From Maricaulis salignorans (GTDB lineage Bacteria > Pseudomonadota > Alphaproteobacteria > Caulobacterales > Maricaulaceae), in the NCBI RefSeq assembly GCF_900103475.1, contig NZ_FNHG01000003.1, forward strand, positions 164,254 through 228,253: a stretch of 64,000 bases of DNA, written 5' to 3'. Positions 35,899-45,380 of this stretch are shown here, piece by piece. The stretch's first letter is position 1. Each line of letters begins with the position of its first letter. The notes under the pieces were generated by a model. The model searched no databases. It was given only the letters and a program-made list of their open reading frames with translations, and had not been told where the DNA came from. Made by a program: the position numbers and the translations under genes.

Positions 35899-38123
35899 TC
35901 GTCTTGTTCTCCGGGCTCGGCCCGCATCCGCTCCGCCGAAACCACGGATGAACACATCCGGATCGCCGCGAGCACATTGGCCAGATGGCGGGTATCGATC
36001 ACTTCGATGTCAAATTCCATCTCGAAGAAATCGGCTGCCCGCTTATAGGTTTTCACATTGGCAATATTGCCGCGATTCTCGCCGACGGTTTTGGCAATCT
36101 CGGCCAGGGCGCCAGGCTCATTGTGCATCACCGCCTTGATGCGCGCCATCGAGACGGCCTTGGCGCCGGCCTCATCGGTCCAGTCGAGATCGAGCCATTG
36201 ATCCATCTCGCCCTGTTCGAACTGGGCCAGGCGTTCACAATCAATCGTGTGGATCTCGATGCCGCGTTCGGGCACCAACAGGCCGACAATGCGGTCGCCC
36301 GGCAGCGGCGAACAACACTCAGCGAAATGCAGCGTCACGCCCGGCGTCAGCCCGCGGCCTCGCACATAGAGGCGTGCCTTCTTGTCCTCAATAAGATCAC
36401 GCTCGACCGCATCGCCGCGATCATCGAGCCGGCCCGGGAAGACCGCATTGAGCAGGCCGGTCGAGGTGATGCGCCCGCGTCCGAGCGCTTCATACAGACC
36501 CTCGACATCCTTCAGCTCGAGCCGGCTGATCGCCTCGGTGAGATCCTTTTCAACCAGCGCGCGGCCCTCACGGCGGAAGGCGTGATCGGCCATGATCTTG
36601 CCGATACGGGAGAATTCCTCGCGTTCGGATTCGCGGATCAGGCGGCGGATCGCGGCGCGGGCCTTGCCGGTCACGGCCAGGCTTTCCCAGCCCTGCGGTG
36701 GCTGACGCACTCCGCCTTTGACGATCTGGACGACATCGCCATTGTGCAATTCGGTGCGCAGTGGACGCTCACGTCCATTGACCCGGGCCGCGACGGTGGT
36801 GTGGCCGAGCTCGGTATGAACCGCATAGGCAAAATCAAGCGGCGTTGCGCCCGAGGGCAACGCAATCAGATCGCCGCCCGGCGTGAAGCAATAGACCTGG
36901 TCGGCGAACATTTCGAGCTTGGCGTGCTCAAGGAATTCATCGGGATCGCCGCCCTGGTTGAGAATTTCAACGAAGGGCCGCAGGCGCTCCAGCGGATCAC
37001 CGCCGGCAGCCTGGGCCGCGTCCGGGTCATAGCGATAAGTGCTGTCCTTGTAGCGCCAGTGCGCGGCGACACCACTCTCGGCGACCGCTTCCATCGCCTC
37101 GGTCCGGATCTGCAATTCGATACGCACGCTATTGGGACCAACGACCGTGGTATGGAGCGACCGGTAATTATTCGGCTTGGGCACGGAGATGAAATCGCGA
37201 AACCGCTCCGGCACACTGCGCCAGGCTTGGTGGATCACGCCGAGCGCGCGGTAACAATCATCGGGCTGATCGACGATGACGCGAAAGGCATAGATATCGG
37301 CGATATCATCGAAAGTGAGGCCCTTGCGCTCCAGCTTGCGCCAGATCGAATAGGGCCGTTTCTGGCGCCCGAACACGCGCGCCTCGATATCGGCCGCGCC
37401 GAGCTTGTCGGTGATCGCCCCGGAAACCACGGCGACCTCCTGCGAATGCTGGTCGCGCAGCAATTGCAGCCGCCGCGTGATCGATTCATGGGCCGCCGGA
37501 TTGATATGTTTGAAGGCCAGGTCCTCGAGCTCGACACAGACCCGGTTGATCCCGATCCGGCGCGCCAGGGGCGCGTAGATTTCCAGCGTTTCGCGCGCGA
37601 TACGCTCGCGCTTTTCCGGCCGCGGAATGGCGCCCAGCGTCCGCATATTGTGCAGGCGGTCGCACAGTTTGACGATCAGGACACGGACATCAGAGGAGAT
37701 CGCCACGACGAGCTTCTGGAGGTTTTCCGCCTGTTTGGTGCGTTTGGAGCGAAGCTCCATCTGGCCCAGCTTGGTGACGCCATCGACCAGGCTGGCCACC
37801 TCACCGCCGAACAATCCCTCCAGCTCGGTCAGCGTGGCGGGCGTATCCTCGACGGTGTCGTGCAGCAGGCCGGTACAGACGGTGGCGACGTCCATGCGCA
37901 GCTCGGTCAGGATGACCGCGACAGCCGCGACATGCCCGAAATAGGGCTCGCCCGACTGGCGGCGCTGTGGCCGGTGGGCTTCTTCGGCAAAATCATAGGC
38001 GCGGCGCACATAGTCCGCATCGACGGTCGGAAAATATTTCCGAATCCGTTCGATCAGCTCGTCCGCGCTCGGTATGGCGGGCGGCGGCGAAACCGGATCA
38101 GAGATATTCGCCCCGGCAGTCAA
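35895..38123 (-). CDS. Bifunctional (p)ppGpp synthetase/hydrolase
   Basis: A 742-residue stringent-response enzyme (relA/spoT family, often called SpoT or RelA in this class). The HD hydrolase domain is intact, with [11 protein letters not shown] (about 86-96) and [12 protein letters not shown] (about 152-163). The synthetase domain has [36 protein letters not shown] and [12 protein letters not shown] (about 235-345). TGS (about 400-460) and C-terminal ACT (about 660-735) domains follow, so it can sense uncharged tRNA and carry both activities. It follows rpoZ by 6 bases; coupling to omega is notable because omega forms part of a ppGpp site on RNA polymerase. Confidence 0.96.
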   Translation of the reverse strand: MTAGANISDPVSPPPAIPSADELIERIRKYFPTVDADYVRRAYDFAEEAHRPQRRQSGEPYFGHVAAVAVILTELRMDVATVCTGLLHDTVEDTPATLTELEGLFGGEVASLVDGVTKLGQMELRSKRTKQAENLQKLVVAISSDVRVLIVKLCDRLHNMRTLGAIPRPEKRERIARETLEIYAPLARRIGINRVCVELEDLAFKHINPAAHESITRRLQLLRDQHSQEVAVVSGAITDKLGAADIEARVFGRQKRPYSIWRKLERKGLTFDDIADIYAFRVIVDQPDDCYRALGVIHQAWRSVPERFRDFISVPKPNNYRSLHTTVVGPNSVRIELQIRTEAMEAVAESGVAAHWRYKDSTYRYDPDAAQAAGGDPLERLRPFVEILNQGGDPDEFLEHAKLEMFADQVYCFTPGGDLIALPSGATPLDFAYAVHTELGHTTVAARVNGRERPLRTELHNGDVVQIVKGGVRQPPQGWESLAVTGKARAAIRRLIRESEREEFSRIGKIMADHAFRREGRALVEKDLTEAISRLELKDVEGLYEALGRGRITSTGLLNAVFPGRLDDRGDAVERDLIEDKKARLYVRGRGLTPGVTLHFAECCSPLPGDRIVGLLVPERGIEIHTIDCERLAQFEQGEMDQWLDLDWTDEAGAKAVSMARIKAVMHNEPGALAEIAKTVGENRGNIANVKTYKRAADFFEMEFDIEVIDTRHLANVLAAIRMCSSVVSAERMRAEPGEQDE

Positions 38124-38129
38124 GGCGCA

Positions 38130-38501
38130 CTAGAGGCGGCCGTCAGGCGCGCCGTCCCGATCGTTCTGAAGCGCTTTGAGCATTTCCGACTCGTCGAGCT
38201 CGACAGGCGGAGCCGGCAGGGCTTCGAATTCCTGGCGACCTTCGGCCTTGCGGGCCTCTTCCTCGTCTTCGCTCGGCAGAACGCGCTGCAAGCCATTGAC
38301 AAGGCTCTCACGAAGAACGTCGAGATCAAGGGTCTCATCAGCGATTTCGCGCAGGGAGACAACGGGATTTTTGTCGTTATCGCGCTCAATTGTCAGCGCG
38401 GAACCGGCGGAAATATTCCGCGCACGGTGCGCTGCCAGGAGAACCAGGCGAAAACGGTTAGGGATCTTATCGATGCAATCTTCGACGGTGACGCGGGCCA
38501 T
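38130..38501 (-). CDS. rpoZ: RNA polymerase omega subunit
   Basis: A 123-residue omega subunit. [20 protein letters not shown] and [12 protein letters not shown] at the N-terminus are the conserved core contacting beta'; the C-terminal 60 residues are an acidic, variable tail rich in Glu and Pro. The ATG at 38501 is used; an upstream in-frame Met adds seven residues not conserved in the family. First of a coupled run into relA/spoT. Confidence 0.94.
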   Translation of the reverse strand: MARVTVEDCIDKIPNRFRLVLLAAHRARNISAGSALTIERDNDKNPVVSLREIADETLDLDVLRESLVNGLQRVLPSEDEEEARKAEGRQEFEALPAPPVELDESEMLKALQNDRDGAPDGRL

Positions 38502-38585
38502 ACGCGCGATCTCCTTGAACAAGCGCTGCAGTTTGAACCGCGTGTCCTATCGGTACTGCCCCGGTCTGGCAAGGCCTGAGCGCGC

Positions 38586-39107
38586 TCAGCGCAGTCCGGT
38601 GTGCAGCTTGCGGGTCGCCGCCAAATCCTCGGGTGGCAGGGCGGCGATCATTTCGGCGATCGGGCGCGGGTTTTCCGGCTGACACCAGTGCGGCGCGATC
38701 TCGGCCAGGGGCAGCAGGACAAAGGCCCGGTCGGCCAGGCGCGGATGCGGCACGTCGAGGCCGGCCTCATCGGTAAAGCGACCGCCACGATAGTCCAGCA
38801 GATCGAGATCAAGCACGCGGGATTCCCAGCGGATATGGCGGACACGCCCGAACTCGGCCTCGACGGCGTGCAACAGATCGAGCAGCGCGCGTGGAGACAG
38901 ATCCGTCGCGATTTCGGCGACGGCATTGACATAGGCCGGCGCTGACGGATCGGGCCAGGCGGGGCTGTGCCAGTCGGATGAGCGCGCCACCACGGCAATG
39001 CCGCGCGCCTCGAGCGCCTCGAGCGCCAGCGCCAGCGTCTGTGCCGGGCTGCGTCCCGCCGATGGCAGATTCGCCCCAAGCGCGATATAAATTGGCGATG
39101 TTTTCAA
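38586..39107 (-). CDS. folK: 2-amino-4-hydroxy-6-hydroxymethyldihydropteridine pyrophosphokinase
   Basis: A 173-residue folate-pathway enzyme that transfers pyrophosphate from ATP to hydroxymethyl-dihydropterin. YIALGANLP opens the protein, EAEFGRVRHIRWESRVLDLDLLDY (about 84-107) holds the ATP- and magnesium-binding Asp pair, and VPHPRLADRAFVLLPLAEIAP is the C-terminal signature. It lies upstream of rpoZ with an 84-base gap and is divergent from the NYN gene, with a 36-base shared promoter region. Confidence 0.95.
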   Translation of the reverse strand: MKTSPIYIALGANLPSAGRSPAQTLALALEALEARGIAVVARSSDWHSPAWPDPSAPAYVNAVAEIATDLSPRALLDLLHAVEAEFGRVRHIRWESRVLDLDLLDYRGGRFTDEAGLDVPHPRLADRAFVLLPLAEIAPHWCQPENPRPIAEMIAALPPEDLAATRKLHTGLR

Positions 39108-39143
39108 GTCTTAAGCCCGCCTGTCTCAAAGGATATTTTTCCA

Positions 39144-39695
39144 ATGACCTTCTACCCTGATGAGCGCATCGGCATTTTCATCGATGGCGCCAATCTGTTC
39201 GCGACCACCAAAGCGCTCGGCTTCGATATCGATTTCAAACGCCTGCTTGCGGAATTTCGCAAGCGCGGCCGGCTGATCCGGGCCAATTATTACACCGCCC
39301 TGCTCGAGCATGAAGAGTATAATCCGCTGCGCCCGCTGGTCGACTGGCTCGACTATAATGGCTTCCACGTTGTCACCAAGCCGGCCAAGGAATTCACCGA
39401 TGCCGACGGCAATCGCCGCGTGAAGGGCGATATGGATCTCGAGCTCGCCGTCGACATGATCGATGCGTCGGACTATCTCCAGCACATCATCCTGTTCACC
39501 GGCGATGGTGATTTCTGCCCCGCCATCGCAGCCGCGCGGCGCCGCGGCGTTCGGGTCAGCGTCGTCTCCTCGATGAAGACCAAACCGCCGATGATCGCCA
39601 CCGAGCTGCGCCGTCAGGCCGATGATTTCATCGAATTGCTCGATCTCCAGCCGCTGATCGGCCGACCGGACAATCGGGTGGATGACACGATATGA
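39144..39695 (+). CDS. NYN/LabA-type (PIN-like) nuclease
   Basis: A 183-residue protein of the NYN domain family (DUF88/LabA). The acidic residues expected for a metal-dependent RNase are visible: IFIDGANLFATTK (Asp14 region), KGDMDLELAVDMID (around 95-108) and ILFTGDGDFCPAIAAARRRG (around 115-134). It is likely an RNA-processing or RNA-decay nuclease in the cytoplasm. It overlaps the following uracil-DNA glycosylase gene by 4 bases, so an RNase-like and a DNA-repair enzyme are coupled. Confidence 0.9.
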   Translation: MTFYPDERIGIFIDGANLFATTKALGFDIDFKRLLAEFRKRGRLIRANYYTALLEHEEYNPLRPLVDWLDYNGFHVVTKPAKEFTDADGNRRVKGDMDLELAVDMIDASDYLQHIILFTGDGDFCPAIAAARRRGVRVSVVSSMKTKPPMIATELRRQADDFIELLDLQPLIGRPDNRVDDTI

Positions 39696-40342
39696 CCCTC
39701 CAGCCCGAGCCCCCGAGGAATTGTCCGCTCTGCCCGCGCCTGGTCGAGTTCCGCGAACGCAATACCGCCCTTTTCCCCGACTGGCACAACGCCCCGGTCG
39801 GCTCCTTCGGCCCCGACGATGCTCGCCTGCTGATTGTCGGTCTGGCGCCGGGCCTGCGCGGGGCCAATCGCACCGGGCGTCCCTTCACCGGCGACTGGGC
39901 CGGCGACCTCCTGTTTGCGACCCTCGCCAATCATGGTTTCAGCCGGGGGACATACGGGCTGGATGCCGATGACGGACTGACGCTCAAGGACGTGATGATC
40001 ACCAATGCGGTGCGGTGCGTGCCGCCCGAGAACAAGCCGGTCGGGGCCGAGGCCAATGCCTGCCGCCCTTTCCTGGTCGACCGCATCGCCTCCCTGCCCC
40101 GCCTGAGCGCTATCCTGGCCCTGGGCAAGATCGCCCATGACAATACGCTGCGCGCGCTCGGCCACCGCCTCGTCAGCGCGCCCTTTGGCCACGGCGCGGC
40201 CAGCGATGTCGAAGCGCCCGGCGGCCCGGTGCGCCTGTTCAGCAGCTATCATTGCTCGCGCTACAACACCAATACGGGCCGCTTGACCGAACCGATGTTC
40301 AGCGCGGTTTTCGCCGATATCCGGGATTATCTGGGCGCCTGA
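39692..40342 (+). CDS. Uracil-DNA glycosylase, family 5 (UdgB-like)
   Basis: A 216-residue base-excision enzyme. The N-terminal cysteines (CPLCPRL near 11-17, and further Cys in AVRCVPPEN near 107 and ANACRPF near 121) fit an iron-sulfur cluster. Motif A reads VGLAPGLRGANRTGRPFTGDWAG (about 49-71), matching family 5 (UDGb), which lacks the polar catalytic residue of family 1 and also removes hypoxanthine in known members. LFSSYHCSRYNTNTGRLT is the C-terminal DNA-contact motif. It follows the NYN gene with an ATGA overlap. Confidence 0.9.
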   Translation: MTLQPEPPRNCPLCPRLVEFRERNTALFPDWHNAPVGSFGPDDARLLIVGLAPGLRGANRTGRPFTGDWAGDLLFATLANHGFSRGTYGLDADDGLTLKDVMITNAVRCVPPENKPVGAEANACRPFLVDRIASLPRLSAILALGKIAHDNTLRALGHRLVSAPFGHGAASDVEAPGGPVRLFSSYHCSRYNTNTGRLTEPMFSAVFADIRDYLGA

Positions 40343-40427
40343 TCGCAAAACCCGTCAACTGTGGACAACATGGTTAACCCACGGAAGCCACGCAGGTTAA
40401 CTTTGAATGCCCGGTGCGGCAGCACGC

Positions 40428-40622
40428 TCAACCCGCATTTTCCGCCAAGGCCGCGAGGGCAGCGTCGAACGCCGCACTTGCGCGTGCAAACTTGTCACGG
40501 CAGCCCGGATTGCAAAAACCGACAACCGCGCCGCGATAGCGCATCAGGCTGTCGGCGCGGACCGGTTCGCCCGACCACGGGCATATCGCATTTATGACAT
40601 GTTTCAGTTCTAGTTTTTCCAT
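40428..40622 (-). CDS. Small YHS-like cysteine protein
   Basis: A 64-residue protein with CPWSGEPV and VVGFCNPGCRDKF, the cysteine spacing and YRG-x-VVGFC core seen in YHS-type metal-binding domains and in small proteins annotated as glutathione S-transferase-associated in alphaproteobacteria. The Lys/Arg-rich N-terminus precedes it. GGAACC lies upstream of the ATG at 40622. It is convergent with the uracil-DNA glycosylase gene and divergent from the GlxA-type gene. Metal binding is inferred from the three Cys only. Confidence 0.75.
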   Translation of the reverse strand: MEKLELKHVINAICPWSGEPVRADSLMRYRGAVVGFCNPGCRDKFARASAAFDAALAALAENAG

Positions 40623-40693
40623 TCCGGTTCCCGCCTCCATGCCGCGACACATGGCTCTGGCTATTCGCTTTCACTAATGGCACAAATGACAAC

Positions 40694-41695
40694 ATGCCGA
40701 CTTTTCCTGCCAATACGCCCCTGATCGAACGTCACATCGCCTTCTTCATCTTCGAGGAGGTGAAACTGCTGGATGCGACCGGCCCGCTCCAGGTTTTCGC
40801 CGACGCCAATGAGGTGCTGGGCTATGACGCCTATATCACCACCCTGGCCTCCCATCATGGCGGCCCCGTCAAGACCGATACCGGGATATTGCTCAATACG
40901 CGCCGCGTCGCCGGTGTCGGCCTGGACGAGACCGACACCCTGATCGTGTGCGGCGGCGGCGGCGTCGATGCCGCCAGCCGGGACCACCGCCTGGTTGCCT
41001 CCGTCTTGCGGGCGACGGAACGATGCGGCCGGATCGCGTCAACCTGCACCGGCGCCTTCCTGCTCGCCGCCGCCGGCCTGCTCGATGGACGCCGCGCGGT
41101 GACCCATTGGCGCCGCTGCGACGAGCTGGCGGAAAACTACCCCAAGGCCGAGATCGATCCCGACCCGATCTATATCGAAGACGATGGCGTGTGGACCTCG
41201 GCCGGCGTCACTGCCGGAATCGATCTGGCGCTGGCCATGGTGGAAGCCGATCATGGCCGCGAAGCCGCCCTGGAGCTGGCCCGCAATCTTCTGGTCTATG
41301 TCAAACGCCCCGGCGGGCAGTCCCAGTTCAGCGAAGCCCTCAAGGAACAGACGCGCTCGGCAAGCGGCAAGTTCGACGCGCTGCATTTCTGGATGCGCGA
41401 CAATCTCACGGCCGATTTGCGCATCGAGGCCCTCGCCGAACGTTCCGGCATGAGCGCCCGCAATTTCGCCCGCCTGTATATCCGCGAAACCGGCCATACC
41501 CCGGCGCGGGCCGTCGAGCAGTTCCGCGTCGATGCCGCGCGGGTGATGCTGGAAGACGTCAAATTGAGTATCAAGACGATCGCGACAGCCTGTGGTTTCG
41601 GGAATGACGAACGCATGCGGCGCAGTTTTGCCCGTCTGATGGGCGTCACACCGCAAGCCTACCGGGATCGCTTCGCCGCAGTCGAGCCCGACTAA
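40694..41695 (+). CDS. GlxA-family transcriptional regulator (DJ-1/PfpI plus AraC)
   Basis: A 333-residue regulator. Residues 12-195 form a DJ-1/PfpI domain with FFIFEEVKLLDATGPLQVF and the Cys-containing nucleophile elbow ASTCTGAFLLAAAGLL (around 115-130); residues 225-325 form an AraC HTH pair with LRIEALAERSGMSARNFARLYIRETG and IKTIATACGFGNDERMRRSF. Such proteins sense small metabolites or aldehydes. The next gene is a kinase; no target operon is evident nearby. Confidence 0.92.
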   Translation: MPTFPANTPLIERHIAFFIFEEVKLLDATGPLQVFADANEVLGYDAYITTLASHHGGPVKTDTGILLNTRRVAGVGLDETDTLIVCGGGGVDAASRDHRLVASVLRATERCGRIASTCTGAFLLAAAGLLDGRRAVTHWRRCDELAENYPKAEIDPDPIYIEDDGVWTSAGVTAGIDLALAMVEADHGREAALELARNLLVYVKRPGGQSQFSEALKEQTRSASGKFDALHFWMRDNLTADLRIEALAERSGMSARNFARLYIRETGHTPARAVEQFRVDAARVMLEDVKLSIKTIATACGFGNDERMRRSFARLMGVTPQAYRDRFAAVEPD

Positions 41696-41751
41696 GCCTA
41701 AGATTTCACTTACGGCGCCCGGATAAGTAAATCACTGACACCATCATATGC

Positions 41752-43896
41752 ATGCGCGATACCGGGGCCATATCCTGGCGGTCCGGCCTGAAGAGGCGGC
41801 GGCGGCACGGAACCTGGCAAACACCGGATTGGTTGCAGCGAATGATATCCCAAGACCGCGCGCCCATCCTGACGCTGCTCCAGTCCCGCAGTTTTCTGGC
41901 TGTACTGGCCCTGACGCTAATCCCCGCCGCCCTGATGTCCGCCGGTCTGGATTTCACCGCCGTCACAGCGACCGACACGCCTGGAGCTGATCAATACCAG
42001 GTGATGCGCGGCGCCATTATCCATACCCTGCTTGAGTGGAGTTCGGTGGCGTTCGCCCTGATCATCGCAGCGCTGGCCTACGTGCATTACAGGATTACGG
42101 GCGAGATGACGGCCCCGATTATCGGGCTCGCCATGCTGTTGTCCGGGGCGATGGACACTTTTCATGTCCTCGCCGCGATGCGCCTGATTCATGCGGCCGC
42201 GCCGGACACGGGTTTCATCCCCTTCACCTGGGCCCTGTCGCGCAGTTTCAACGCGGTTATCCTGCTGGTCGGGACCCTGGTCGCCTTGCGCGCCTCGCAT
42301 GCCGGGGCAAACTGGTCGCCGCGCACCCTGGCGGTGATGGTGATGGTGTCCAGCCTCGTCGCCATCGCTCTGATGATTGCCACCGCCATGGCGCGGGAAC
42401 TGCCAACCACGCAGTTCGACGACGCGCTCATCAGCCGGCCCTATGACCTGTTTCCACTGGTCGTTTTCCTCGGCACCGCGCCCATCCTGGCCCGGCTTTA
42501 CCGGCGATCGCCGAATCCGATGACGGCCTCGCTCCTGCTGGCGCTCCTGCCGGCGATCGCGCTTGAGATCCACATGGCCTTTGGCTCGCGCGTCCTGTTC
42601 GACTCGCATTTCAATGTCGCCCACGGCTTGAAAATCCTCGAATATGCCCTGCCCTTCGTCGGCGTGGCCGCGGAATATGTGCGCCAGAACAGCCAGCTGG
42701 TCCGGGCCCGCGAGGACGCGATCCTCGCCAACAAGGCCAAGAGTGCTTTCCTGGCCAATATGAGCCATGAAATCCGCACGCCCCTGAATGGTGTCCTCGG
42801 CATGGTGCAGGCGCTCGGAGAAACCCCGCTGACCGCCGAGCAGACCAAAATGCTGGACCTGGTGACGAGTTCCGGCCGCAACCTCACCGACATCCTCAAT
42901 TCCATCCTCGACCTCTCCAAGATGGAAGCCGGAAAGTTCGAACTCGACGAGCAGGATTTCCCACTCGAGGACTGCCTGCAAAGCTCAATCGCCCTGCACC
43001 GTTATGCGGCCACCGAGAAAACGCTCAGCCTCGATCTGGAAATCGATGAGAATTGCCGCGGCCTGTATCGCGGCGATGCGCTCCGGATCCGGCAAATCAT
43101 CCAGAACCTGATCAGCAATGCCATCAAATTCACCCCGAGCGGTTCGATCACCCTGAGCGCCATTTGCCGGCCGCCCGCGGATGGCGCGGATCGCAGCGTG
43201 CTGGAATTGCGCGTCAGCGACACCGGGATCGGGATTGCCCCGGAACACCTGGGCAAGCTGTTTAATGCCTTCAACCAGGGCGATAATTCCACGACACGCC
43301 GTTTTGGCGGCACCGGGCTTGGCCTGTCGATCATCAAATCACTGACCGACCTGATGGGTGGTAGCGTGCGCGTCGAAAGCGAACTGGGCCAGGGCGCCAG
43401 CTTTACGGTGGAGATTCCGTTGATCCGGCTGGAGAGCGCCGGCCTCGCCGAGCCGGGCAAGCCAGCAACGCTCGCCGCCGCCCCGGATGGCACAGAGGGC
43501 CCGGGCCTGGCGGATATGCGGGTGCTCGCTGTCGAGGACGTCAAGACCAACCAGATCGTACTGCAGGCACTGCTGGGCGCGCGCTGCCAAACGCTTGACC
43601 TGGCCGATCACGGCGCGGCCGCAATCGAACGCTGGCGTACCCTGCAGCCCGATCTCATCCTGATGGACAAGCATATGCCGGTAATGGACGGGCTGACCGC
43701 CATCCGTGCCATCCGCGCGGCCGAGTTGCAGGATGATCTGCCGCGCACGCTGATCATCGCCCTGTCCGCCGACACGCTGAGCCATCATGTCGGCGAGATG
43801 CTGGACGCCGGCGCCGACGCGCATGTCGCCAAGCCGATCAATCTCGATCTCCTGCTCGCCACCATCCAGTCGCAGCGCACGGCACGAGCGGCCTAG
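41752..43896 (+). CDS. Hybrid histidine kinase with membrane sensor and receiver domain
   Basis: A 714-residue protein. About seven hydrophobic segments in residues 40-310 form a MASE-type integral-membrane sensor; then a HisKA domain with [13 protein letters not shown] (His339), a HATPase with [34 protein letters not shown] and [14 protein letters not shown], and a C-terminal receiver with [13 protein letters not shown] (Asp639) and the [12 protein letters not shown] lysine. No HPt protein or output regulator is adjacent, so it would signal through a partner encoded elsewhere. The true start may be the Met 30 codons in, at 41842, as the first 30 residues are Arg-rich and unconserved. Confidence 0.93.
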   Translation: MRDTGAISWRSGLKRRRRHGTWQTPDWLQRMISQDRAPILTLLQSRSFLAVLALTLIPAALMSAGLDFTAVTATDTPGADQYQVMRGAIIHTLLEWSSVAFALIIAALAYVHYRITGEMTAPIIGLAMLLSGAMDTFHVLAAMRLIHAAAPDTGFIPFTWALSRSFNAVILLVGTLVALRASHAGANWSPRTLAVMVMVSSLVAIALMIATAMARELPTTQFDDALISRPYDLFPLVVFLGTAPILARLYRRSPNPMTASLLLALLPAIALEIHMAFGSRVLFDSHFNVAHGLKILEYALPFVGVAAEYVRQNSQLVRAREDAILANKAKSAFLANMSHEIRTPLNGVLGMVQALGETPLTAEQTKMLDLVTSSGRNLTDILNSILDLSKMEAGKFELDEQDFPLEDCLQSSIALHRYAATEKTLSLDLEIDENCRGLYRGDALRIRQIIQNLISNAIKFTPSGSITLSAICRPPADGADRSVLELRVSDTGIGIAPEHLGKLFNAFNQGDNSTTRRFGGTGLGLSIIKSLTDLMGGSVRVESELGQGASFTVEIPLIRLESAGLAEPGKPATLAAAPDGTEGPGLADMRVLAVEDVKTNQIVLQALLGARCQTLDLADHGAAAIERWRTLQPDLILMDKHMPVMDGLTAIRAIRAAELQDDLPRTLIIALSADTLSHHVGEMLDAGADAHVAKPINLDLLLATIQSQRTARAA

Positions 43897-44357
43897 CCGT
43901 GATCCTTCATCAGCCGTGACTTCTGCTTGTTCCACTCACGATCCTTGATCGTCTGGCGCTTGTCGACATTACGCTTGCCCTTGGCCAGACCGATCTGGAG
44001 CTTGGCGATCCCGCGATCATTGAAATAGAGCTTCAGGGCGATGATCGTACGGCCGTCGCGTGTGACGGCACCGATCAGGCGGCTGATTTCCTTCTTCTTC
44101 AGCAGAAGTTTGCGATGCCGCCGCGGATCGTGATTGAAACGGTTCGCGGGCGCGTATTGCGGGATATCGGCATTGATCAGCCACAGACCCTCGCGCTCCG
44201 GGCTGACATAGGATTCCGCGATATTGGCGCGGCCTTCGCGCAGGGATTTGACCTCCGAGCCCATCAGCATCAGCCCGGCCTCGAAGGTTTCCTCGATCTC
44301 GTAATCATAGCGCGCGCGGCGATTGAGCGCGACGGGCCGCGTATCGGGCTTGCTCAT
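43893..44357 (-). CDS. smpB: SsrA-binding protein
   Basis: A 154-residue partner of tmRNA in ribosome rescue. [31 protein letters not shown] (about 12-42) and [37 protein letters not shown] are the OB-fold core, and the C-terminal basic tail [26 protein letters not shown] enters the decoding centre. It overlaps dapA by 4 bases at its start and the convergent histidine kinase gene by 4 at its end. The tmRNA gene itself is not in the window. Confidence 0.97.
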   Translation of the reverse strand: MSKPDTRPVALNRRARYDYEIEETFEAGLMLMGSEVKSLREGRANIAESYVSPEREGLWLINADIPQYAPANRFNHDPRRHRKLLLKKKEISRLIGAVTRDGRTIIALKLYFNDRGIAKLQIGLAKGKRNVDKRQTIKDREWNKQKSRLMKDHG

Positions 44358-45235
44358 GAGTTGTCCAGCAATCCGGCGATCACCATCGCCTTGCGCACCG
44401 CCAGTTTCGAAGCCTCATCGGGTTCGGTCAGCGGCAGGCGCATTTCCGTGCCGGTCACGCCGAGCAATTGCATGGCGTATTTGGTCGGCCCCGGACTGGC
44501 CGAGGTGAACAGGGCGTGATGCAGCGGCGTCAGCCGGTCATTGAGGCGGCGCGCGGATTGCCAGTCGCCGGCCAGCATCGCGTCCTGGAATTGCGCACAC
44601 AGTTCGGGCGCCACATTCGAGGTCACCGAAATCATGCCGGTCCCGCCACAGGCATTAAAGCCAAGCGCCGTCGGGTCATCGCCGGAAAGCTGGATGAAGC
44701 CCTCGCCGATCAACCGGCGATGACCGGAGACCCGGGACATATCGCCGGTCGCATCCTTGACGCCGACGACATGGGTCAAGCCGGCCAGACGCGCCATGGT
44801 GGAGACGGAGATATCGATCACCGTGCGTCCGGGGACATTGTAGACGATGATCGGCAGATCGACGGCATCATTGATCGCCTGGTAATGACAGAACTGCCCC
44901 TCGGCATTGGGCTTGTTGTAATATGGCGCAACCACCAGTCCCGCATCGGCACCGATTTCCCGGGCACGCGCCTGGTTCTGGATCGCGACGCGGGTCGAAT
45001 TCGAGCCGGTTCCGGCGATCACCGGCACGCGGCCCGCACTGGTCTTCACCACCAGTTCGACGACACGCATATGCTCCTCAAAGCTCAGCGTCGCGGATTC
45101 GCCCGTCGTACCGCATGGAACCAACCCATGACTACCGGCCGCAATCTGGCGTTCACACAGTTCGATTACTTTGTCCTCGTCAACGGCACCATTCTTGAAC
45201 GGTGTGACGAGTGCGGTGATGGAGCCCTTGAACAT
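44354..45235 (-). CDS. dapA: 4-hydroxy-tetrahydrodipicolinate synthase
   Basis: A 293-residue lysine-pathway aldolase that condenses aspartate semialdehyde and pyruvate. [22 protein letters not shown] opens the protein, [18 protein letters not shown] (about 38-55) and [14 protein letters not shown] (about 130-143) carry the active-site Thr and Tyr, and the Schiff-base Lys is in [14 protein letters not shown] (about 158). The ATG at 45235 fits the family. It is divergent from the lytic transglycosylase gene and coupled to smpB. Confidence 0.96.
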   Translation of the reverse strand: MFKGSITALVTPFKNGAVDEDKVIELCERQIAAGSHGLVPCGTTGESATLSFEEHMRVVELVVKTSAGRVPVIAGTGSNSTRVAIQNQARAREIGADAGLVVAPYYNKPNAEGQFCHYQAINDAVDLPIIVYNVPGRTVIDISVSTMARLAGLTHVVGVKDATGDMSRVSGHRRLIGEGFIQLSGDDPTALGFNACGGTGMISVTSNVAPELCAQFQDAMLAGDWQSARRLNDRLTPLHHALFTSASPGPTKYAMQLLGVTGTEMRLPLTEPDEASKLAVRKAMVIAGLLDNS

Positions 45236-45380
45236 GTTTTGGTCCCGAATTCCCGATTGCAAGCGGGCGACCATAAAGGTGGCGCAGCGCGCGGCCAAGT
45301 CTCCTCAACAAGACTGGACAGTGAGGGCCATTCAGGGGGATGATGACGGCGTTCACCCATCAGGATCCGAGTTACCCTTC

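Noticed and set aside
35985..38579. Very long open frame antisense to relA/spoT and rpoZ
   Set aside because: Composition is that of a GC-rich antisense shadow; the minus strand encodes clear, complete conserved proteins.
40360..40368. DnaA-box-like TGTGGACAA near GGTTAACC in the gap after the uracil-DNA glycosylase gene
   Set aside because: A single site with one mismatch, no cluster of boxes, no AT-rich unwinding region and no origin-linked genes nearby.
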